A model generated the notes under the pieces. It did not search any database. It saw only the letters and a list, made by a program, of their open reading frames with translations, and had not been told where the DNA came from. From contig OZ037766.1 in assembly GCA_964035545.1 (NCBI GenBank), positions 29,104,173-29,164,172 of the forward strand: 60,000 nt of DNA, given 5' to 3'. The position numbers and the translations under genes are program-made. Of this stretch, positions 57,291-60,000 are shown in pieces (position 1 is the first letter of the stretch; each line of letters starts with the position of its first letter). Origin of the DNA: Bugula neritina (lineage: Eukaryota; Bryozoa; Gymnolaemata; Cheilostomatida; Bugulidae).

Positions 57291-60000
57291 ATTCTAAACT
57301 AATGGTATAAGTCGTAGTGTTACACTCACTGAGTATCATTGAGATAGTTGAGGCTAGATTAGAGAACTGAAAAGTGAGGTAGTTGTTCATCACCAAGTAG
57401 TTGTTGTTCTCCATTTTCTCTGAGTTTAGCACCAGTCAGTTGCGGAGCAAATCGTCAAATCTCAATCTGAAAAATTCAATTTGTAGAATCTAGTGTAATC
57501 CTAGAATGAAACAGTAATGCATTGTGATAGTGGATTCTATCCTGATATTAAAACAAACCATCATTACTGGATGAAACTCTAAATCTGGAGGCTCCTTTAA
57601 CAAAACTTGAATGGTAATATTTCCGCAAACCAAAACCTATTTTCAACAATTTTAGACAATTTAAAAACAAACCTGGCAGGCACTAATACTCATAGTACAT
57701 AGAAGAAGTCTATAGAAGAAATAAAGATTGCTTTACCCCAGCTAAATATAAGTAAATAATTATGTACTATTAGGTAACATTTACTATAGCTAAATCTTGT
57801 ATCTGGTTCTCTACAAGTATTTTAAAACCCAAACTTCACACAGTGGAAGTATAGTTTAGTAGCATATAATAGTATAGTTTAGTACACACCATACATAGTC
57901 ACATTGATTATGATAAGTTAAAGTAATGCTGCACTGCAAGATGAAGATCACATGCACTTATAGATTTGTTTCAGAAGCAGAGATCTACTAAATTTGACTG
58001 TAGACTGACGTGAAAAAAAACAAGCTGCTAGGGAATAATAGATGCAAGCAAAAAACTGCACTTGCTATAACATAACTGTAGAGTATATTGAAAAACTGAT
58101 AATCCATATCAACATGCAGACTAGAGACATCATGCCAACCTCTCGCACACTGATATGCATAGGAATAGCAGGCTATACCTGTAGCTGCAAGCTATTTCTT
58201 TTGTCTGTCCACCAAGAAGCAACAAGATGTGTGAAAAACCAACACTTTGACAAACACTCTTTCATAGGAAGGAATCTAATTCAATTGTAACAAACAAGAT
58301 AAAGTTGTGGTTTATATACCTAAACTTTGACTCCGCCTACTTGCCTTGACCTGCAGATTGTGAGGCTTGATCTTTTGAAAAAGTTCCTGGTAGAGAAAGC
58401 GACAGAATTCTGCGAGAGCTGATTTTGTATTACTGTAAATATCGTATTAATACATAACTCTGGTTTTATGAGCTTAAGTATCACGCAGTGCCATAACAGT
58501 TGAACGTGGTATATACTTCTACACTTATTTTTATATGGTGCTAATCACGTTGCCTGCGTTGCATACGACTAGGTCACGCACCAATGCACTAACTCAATGC
58601 CACAGTATAGTTTCACATATTAATTACAGTCACGTACTATAAAGCTGCAGCTTACAGTAAAATATGTCTGACTGAAGAGTGAAATAATCTTCTACTTCTA
58701 CTTGGACTGCTGCGACAGGCAAGATTTTATTTTGCCTGCCAACCATATTAATAATGTTTTGCTAGCAAAGAAGAAACTGATTAAAATAGAACAAGATATT
58801 GTCCCTTCTTATAGGCAACAAATATTAGCTAAAAAACCAATTTATGAAATTAAAATTATTGATATAAAGTATGTAACAATGTTAATAAAACCTAAAGTCA
58901 TATTAGAAAGTTGCTGCAAGCTTTGCAATAAGTTTAGTTTTGCAAGGCCTGCAACTTTCTAATACGACTTTAGGTTTTATTAACATTGTTACTTATTTAT
59001 GTATATCAATAATTCTTTTCAACAATTCTTTCTAAAATATAATCTGTACTTAACAAACCAAAATAATCTCTTAATAAAGCATCAAAATTTTCAGAAAATG
59101 CAAGTTATGATATAATAAGCAAATGGTTATTAAGCTATATACAATCTTATTGCAGATTGTACACATTCACTATCCACTTCTAGTTATGCAGTTTATATAT
59201 AACTTATACTTACTTTTAAAATGTGTTGAACAAAGTTCAAAAGTTCGTCCTATTATTTTTGTATCCCATACTACTGTTTACCTTTTGGTATACTACCACC
59301 TTTTTAAAGCAGAGACACACCATTTCAAAATATTATGCTCAATAATAATATAGTTATATAATTATTATGTTTCTATTTATTATAGTTAATGATATAGGCA
59401 GCTATTATAATGTACATACATTGAAAAGTATAAATTAGTATTATACAACCATTTACATAATGTATGCCTAAATTATTGATATACCAATTTATTGATACAT
59501 AAGCTGTTTATAACATAAAACTTTCATTCTAATATATAGAATAGTATACTTGGTTTGAACTGCATTGTCATTAATCTGGAAGAAACAACTCCCTGCAATT
59601 AAACACTTGAACTGGCTGATGTATGACAGGTTAGATATACCATTGTGTCAGCCATAGGTTCTATATGAACATTTGTATATTAATTGGCCGCAGCCAAATG
59701 ACTTTAGAGCATTAGTTGATGCTACCAGTTCTTAACATACTTTTTGAAGACTGATATCCGTTTGATTTGTTCCAGTTAAGCCAAGATCTAATATGATGGC
59801 ATCAAATAATTCTTTCAGCAGCAAATTTTGGCAAAGTAACAAATATTAAGACTGATTAATTGAATTTGGCAGCTAGCTGTGTACCAGTATGGGTGGTGTC
59901 TTTGTGTCCATGCAGTTGATTGATCTACTACATCAAGAACTTGTTTCCCACCATTATACGAAATAATCGTGCACTGACATGTCCATCATCACTTTGTACT
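57291..60000. other. Gene-poor right end
   Basis: AT-rich with no exon I can support. It holds the fold-back element at 58852-59012. The plus ORFs at 58042-58290, 58702-58962 and 59123-59353 lack recognisable content; the second runs into the fold-back arm. Confidence 0.4.
58852..59012. mobile_element. Fold-back (hairpin) element
   Basis: The core arms, 58873-58927 and 58940-58992, are near-perfect reverse complements: GTAACAATGTTAATAAAACC, continuing CTAAAGTC, TATTAGAAAGTTGC and TTGCAA, separated by about 12 nt. Weaker pairing extends out to AATTATTGATATA. No transposase, and no clear target duplication. Confidence 0.8.

Noticed and set aside
1-60000. CRISPR arrays, bacterial operons or prophage
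   Set aside because: Spliced animal genes throughout; the tandem arrays lack the repeat-spacer structure of CRISPR.

Overview
This window is nuclear DNA from an invertebrate animal. It is AT-rich and intron-rich, with GT-AG introns of about 200 bp to 10.5 kb, and it carries LINEs, tRNA-derived SINEs, a TTA-flanked MITE and many microsatellites. I cannot fix the phylum from sequence alone. A filamin of the Jitterbug/FLN-2 type and a Jupiter/JPT-like gene point to a metazoan. No bacterial feature, rRNA gene, intact tRNA gene or CRISPR array was seen.

Layout. (1) 17-8436, minus strand: the 5' part of a Jupiter/JPT (HN1)-like gene. Ten phase-compatible exons were resolved and the gene runs off the left edge. 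Its later exons are all phase 1-1 and repeat an N-P-x-T-W/G motif, an enlarged architecture for this normally small family. (2) 8437-10682: intergenic, head to head. (3) 10683-41826, plus strand: a 33-exon filamin gene. The coding sum is 4683 nt, exactly 1561 codons. It encodes three calponin-homology (CH) domains, about 11 filamin repeats, a Pro-rich hinge after repeat 5 and a non-repeat tail. Its 10.5-kb intron 23 holds, on the opposite strand, a two-exon gene for a 500-residue acidic protein (30338-32182), a repeat array and a MITE. (4) 42884-51407, minus strand: two paralogous genes for small secreted proteins with a partial PAN/apple-like domain. The left copy has a nearly full-length, frameshifted CR1/L2-group LINE inserted in its second exon. 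The right copy has a one-base frameshift in exon 1. A duplicated flank and a SINE lie between them. (5) 51408-60000: gene-poor DNA with a TATA-driven small secreted Cys-containing ORF (plus), a terminal exon of a small Cys-rich gene (minus), a pyrimidine-rich satellite and a fold-back element.

A recurring theme is tandem duplication at splice sites. A 20-bp array carrying acceptor-like sequences abuts the exon 4 acceptor. Donors are duplicated in introns 8 and 29. Another array abuts the PAN gene acceptor. All exon models come from hand translation and splice-phase matching, not from transcripts or database searches.
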